Below, one piece after another: positions 60,801-64,000 of a DNA stretch of 64,000 bases. Both the position numbers and the translations under genes were made by a program. Origin of the DNA: Henriciella sp045287255 (GTDB taxonomy: Bacteria; Pseudomonadota; Alphaproteobacteria; Caulobacterales; Hyphomonadaceae); NCBI RefSeq assembly GCF_045287255.1, contig NZ_CP137142.1:1-64000 (forward strand), read 5' to 3'. Positions within the stretch are counted from its first letter, which is position 1, and each line of letters opens with the position of its first letter. The notes beneath the pieces were generated by a model. The model made no database searches. It was not told the origin of the DNA and saw only the letters and a list, made by a program, of their open reading frames with translations.

Positions 60801-61465
60801 CCCACCGGATCAAGCAGCTTGGTAATGCTATACGTGGTTTTCTCCGCAAAGCTCTGCATCATTGCCGAGCCATCGATCTCAAAGTTGAAATCCTGGGCAT
60901 AGGTCCGGCCATCCGGCGCGCGGGCGCAGGTTGCGTCCATTTTGAATGTGTTAATCTTGGCCACGATAGCGGGCTTGTATGGCTTGGGTAGGACCATATT
61001 GAAGTCCATGACAGCGCCATCTTCCTTGGCAAGCGTGATCTCGGCATTGATTTTCTTCATAAGCTTTTTTTCCGTACCATCGGAATCGGCGTCCGGCTTG
61101 GGCGTGAAGGCATAGGTCGCGGTGGTGTCGGTTTCCGATACCTGCTGGGCATTCTCCGGCACCATGTCGATGAAATCCTTGCACCAGATGTCACCATCAA
61201 TGTCTGCATCAACCTCCTCAAGCCCTTCCTCAAATCCTTCCGGCCAATTGTCTTTTTTCGGGGTGTAAACCGTGAGGCGCTCACCTTTGGGAGCGGAGGG
61301 ATCAGCTTTGCCTGTCGCTGTCAGATCACCGATTGAGTAGGACATCTCATAAGCATAAATTGGCCCTTCGGTAGAAGCGGCTTCAGCCTTTTCGATCAGA
61401 GGATCAGCAGCAGCAGACAGGGCGATAGCGAGGCTTGAGGCGAGAAACAGGGAGGGCTTATACAT
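60797..61465 (-). CDS. Secreted protein of unknown function
   Basis: A 222-residue exported protein, signal peptide ending near SAAADP. I do not recognise the family. The mature part has SYSIGDLTATGKADPSAPKGERLTVY, two cysteines (DIWCKDF, DATCARAPDG), and regular beta-strand spacing ending in TTYSITKLL, suggesting a beta-barrel-like fold. AAGGAT lies 7 bases before ATG 61465. It overlaps the lyase stop by 4 bp, convergent. It could bind a lipid or cofactor, but nothing shows this. Confidence 0.65.
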   Translation of the reverse strand: MYKPSLFLASSLAIALSAAADPLIEKAEAASTEGPIYAYEMSYSIGDLTATGKADPSAPKGERLTVYTPKKDNWPEGFEEGLEEVDADIDGDIWCKDFIDMVPENAQQVSETDTTATYAFTPKPDADSDGTEKKLMKKINAEITLAKEDGAVMDFNMVLPKPYKPAIVAKINTFKMDATCARAPDGRTYAQDFNFEIDGSAMMQSFAEKTTYSITKLLDPVG

Positions 61466-61563
61466 GAGACGATCCTTATTGTTTTGCGATAAAACCCGTT
61501 TCTGAGATGAATGTCAGATGAAAATTCGGAAATTCTCAGCAGATTGCGCTAGTTTAATCTGTG

Positions 61564-64000
61564 ATGGTGCCTGATTTTAGCCTTCCGACCCGCTTTACAG
61601 ACTGGTTCGCAGGACGCGGCTGGTCCCCGCGTGCGCACCAATTGGGCTTAACGGAAGTGGCCCTACGGGGCGAAAGCGCGCTGCTAATCGCGCCGACTGG
61701 GGGCGGAAAAACACTGGCCGGGTTTCTGGCGAGCCTGATTGAACTGTCCGAGCGTCCCAAGAGCAATTCCGGACGTCCGGCTCTGCACACGCTGTACATT
61801 TCCCCGCTGAAAGCACTGGCCGTCGATGTCGCGCGCAATCTGATGACGCCTGTTGAAGAGATGGGGTTGGATATTCGGATCGAGACCCGGACGGGTGACA
61901 CGCCACAAAGCAAACGCCAGAGGCAGCGCGCTAATCCACCAGACATCCTGCTGACGACGCCGGAGCAGCTCGCTCTGTTCATTGCGTCCGATCATGCAAG
62001 CGAGTTCTTCTCAGACCTGAAATGCGTCATCATTGATGAGATTCATGCGATTGCGCCGGGCAAGCGCGGTGACCTGCTCAGTTTGGGGCTTGCGACCTTG
62101 GCGAACTGGGCACCTGCCTGCCGCTTTGTTGGCTTGTCCGCCACGGTGCATGATCCCGCTATCCTGCAAGACTGGCTGGCCGTATGCGGGGACGAACCGC
62201 GATTGATTACCGCCGCTGGCGGGGTCAGCGCCGATGTTGAGATCATGGTCTCTGAAGAGCGTATTCCGTGGGCCGGGCACTCGGGGCGGTTCGCGGTGCC
62301 TGAAGTCTATGACAAGATCAAAGCGGCAAAGATGGCGCTGGTTTTCGTTAATACGCGGGCCCAGGCCGAACTGATGTTTCAGGAGCTATGGAATGCCAAC
62401 GAAGACGGTTTGCCGATCGCCTTGCACCATGGCTCACTCGCCAAGGAACAGAGGCGCAAAGTTGAGGCGGCGATGGCGGCAGGCGCGCTTAAAGCTGTTG
62501 TCTGTACCTCAACCCTCGATCTTGGGATTGACTGGGGCGAGGTTGACCTCGTCATCCAGATGGGTGCGCCAAAGGGCGCAGCGCGTCTGGTGCAGCGGAT
62601 TGGCCGGGCCAATCACCGTATGGATGAGGCCAGTCAGGCGGTTCTGGTACCGACCAATCGGTTTGAAATCCTCGAATGCCGGGCCGCGGAAGCGGCTGTT
62701 GAAGCGGGCGAGATTGATGGGCAGGGCGCGCGACGAGGCGCCCTCGATGTGTTGGCTCAGCATGTCATGGGCCGGGCCTGTGGTGAGGGGTTCAAGCTGG
62801 ACGAACTTTACGATGAGGTGCGCCGATCTGCGCCGTATGCGGATCTGAATTGGGAAACCTGGGAACGCGTCGTCGATCTGGTCGCGACCGGGGGCTATGC
62901 GCTGAAAACCTATGACCGTTTCAAACGGGTCGTGCGGCGCCGGGATGGGTTATGGTCTGCGCGAACGCGCCGCGATGCCCAAATGCATCGAATGAATGTC
63001 GGCGCGATTGTGGAGGCGCGAAACCTCAGTGTCCGTCTCGCAAGCCGGGTTGGCGGCGCAAAAGCAGGGCAGAAAACCGGCCAGCCCGCTCTTCGCGCAG
63101 GGCGAAAACTCGGCGAAATCGAGGAGTGGTTCATCTCCACGATGACGCCCGGCGACACGTTTCTCTTTGCAGGCGAAATTCTTCGCTTTTTAGGTGTGCA
63201 GGAAACCGATTGTCTCGTGATGCGGGCACCGGGTGACAAGAAACCTGCGATTCCGAGCTATAATGGGGGGAAATTCCCGCTGACCGAGTTCCTGGCCGAG
63301 CGCGTGCGCAAGATGATCCACGATCCGGCGCAATGGTCGGCCTTGCCCGATACGGTGCGCGAATGGTTTGAGATTCAGAAACTGCGATCCACAATCCCTG
63401 CTGAAGACGAGCTATTGGTTGAAACCTTCCCGCGGGCGGAGCGGCATTATCTGGTCTGTTATCCGTTTGAAGGGCGTTTGGCGCATCAGACGCTGGGCAT
63501 GTTGTTGACGCGCCGGCTGGAGCGTATGGGGGCGAAGCCCCTGGGCTTTGTTGCGTCGGAATATGCCATGGCCGTCTGGGCGATGGATCCGATGGGGGCG
63601 GTCGATCTTGAGGCCTTATTTGCACCTGACCTGCTTGGGGATGATCTTGAAGAATGGCTGGATGAAAGTGTTCTCATGAAGCGTCATTTTGCACACTGCG
63701 CCGTGATTTCCGGCCTGATCGCCCGGCGGATGCCCGGGGATGAGAAGACCGGCAAACAAGTCACGTTTTCAACCGATCTGATCTATGACGTGCTGCGAAG
63801 CCATGAACCGGACCATATTCTGCTACAGGCCGCGCGCCATGATGCGGCGACCGGGTTTCTCGATATTCGCCGCCTGTCCGACATGTTGATGCGTGTGCGG
63901 GGCAAGATCGTCCATAAGGACTTGCCCAAAATTTCGCCATTTGCGGTGCCAGTCATGTTGGAAGTCGGCAAGGAGCCTGTGCATGGGGCCAGTATTGAAG
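61564..64000 (+). CDS. Ligase-associated DEXH helicase (Lhr-like), 3' end outside window
   Basis: Superfamily 2 helicase of the kind found with an ATP-dependent DNA ligase, exonuclease and phosphoesterase in a DNA-repair cluster. The frame is open from ATG 61564 to the end of the window (812 codons). Motif I is APTGGGKT, motif II DEIH, motif III SAT, motif IV VFVNTRAQAE and motif VI QRIGRANHR. A winged-helix/C-terminal region follows from about residue 430. GTG 61561 just upstream is an alternative start. Most family members are about 800-830 residues, so the stop should be close. Confidence 0.92.
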   Translation, partial: MVPDFSLPTRFTDWFAGRGWSPRAHQLGLTEVALRGESALLIAPTGGGKTLAGFLASLIELSERPKSNSGRPALHTLYISPLKALAVDVARNLMTPVEEMGLDIRIETRTGDTPQSKRQRQRANPPDILLTTPEQLALFIASDHASEFFSDLKCVIIDEIHAIAPGKRGDLLSLGLATLANWAPACRFVGLSATVHDPAILQDWLAVCGDEPRLITAAGGVSADVEIMVSEERIPWAGHSGRFAVPEVYDKIKAAKMALVFVNTRAQAELMFQELWNANEDGLPIALHHGSLAKEQRRKVEAAMAAGALKAVVCTSTLDLGIDWGEVDLVIQMGAPKGAARLVQRIGRANHRMDEASQAVLVPTNRFEILECRAAEAAVEAGEIDGQGARRGALDVLAQHVMGRACGEGFKLDELYDEVRRSAPYADLNWETWERVVDLVATGGYALKTYDRFKRVVRRRDGLWSARTRRDAQMHRMNVGAIVEARNLSVRLASRVGGAKAGQKTGQPALRAGRKLGEIEEWFISTMTPGDTFLFAGEILRFLGVQETDCLVMRAPGDKKPAIPSYNGGKFPLTEFLAERVRKMIHDPAQWSALPDTVREWFEIQKLRSTIPAEDELLVETFPRAERHYLVCYPFEGRLAHQTLGMLLTRRLERMGAKPLGFVASEYAMAVWAMDPMGAVDLEALFAPDLLGDDLEEWLDESVLMKRHFAHCAVISGLIARRMPGDEKTGKQVTFSTDLIYDVLRSHEPDHILLQAARHDAATGFLDIRRLSDMLMRVRGKIVHKDLPKISPFAVPVMLEVGKEPVHGASIE

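Overview
The window is chromosomal DNA from an aerobic alphaproteobacterium. The evidence is a complete general stress response module (EcfG-type sigma factor, NepR, PhyR), an hslV-hslU locus next to histidine genes, alphaproteobacterial forms of FtsK and of a two-domain dCTP deaminase, a probable methylsuccinyl-CoA dehydrogenase, and two large TonB-dependent receptors. Coding density is high, base composition is moderately GC-rich, and several tail-to-tail gene pairs overlap. A marine or aquatic Hyphomonadaceae/Parvularculaceae-like organism would fit, but this is inference. I saw no phage, insertion sequence or CRISPR array.

Layout. 1-2917: end of ftsK, a DUF6065-type gene and a YbaK-type deacylase. 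2971-8520: two divergent TonB-dependent receptors. 8547-9751: hairpin-rich DNA and a two-helix membrane protein with a beta-rich domain. 10089-16634: acyl-CoA dehydrogenases, a methyltransferase, MAPEG, RidA and ABM proteins, and a GPH-type transporter. 16721-19582: HtrA protease and RarA. 19607-21430: the stress module with a likely small RNA beside it. 21511-24168: lipoprotein dipeptidase coupled to an NhaC-type transporter. 24141-30466: hydrolases, nucleoside hydrolase-ribokinase-GNAT operon, 2OG oxygenase, nitrilase. 30531-34894: HNH gene, small unknown gene, hisE-hisF-hisH and hisB with no hisA between hisH and hisF. 35010-40033: EAL phosphodiesterase, hslV, a membrane protein and hslU. 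40041-43840: tRNA-Gly, an XRE/membrane protein pair, dcd, metZ, tRNA-Leu, MarR.

43867-52581 is the most interesting part. After a MarR/amidohydrolase pair come a GTG-start H-NOX gas sensor overlapping a soluble hybrid histidine kinase, then a fibre operon of two DUF4402 subunits, a PapD-like chaperone and a large usher-like protein, and finally a LuxR-type response regulator. A strong intrinsic terminator lies between the two subunit genes. I propose a nitric oxide-responsive surface-fibre system.

52693-57227 looks like a metal-homeostasis operon (DUF1826, COG0523 GTPase with a CxCC motif and histidine-rich linker, DUF3299 lipoprotein) followed by a PhoX-type phosphatase. 57267-64000 holds a PgeF-like protein, a serine hydrolase, a GNAT enzyme, a CitE/Mcl-type lyase, a secreted unknown protein and the start of a ligase-associated DEXH helicase that runs off the end.
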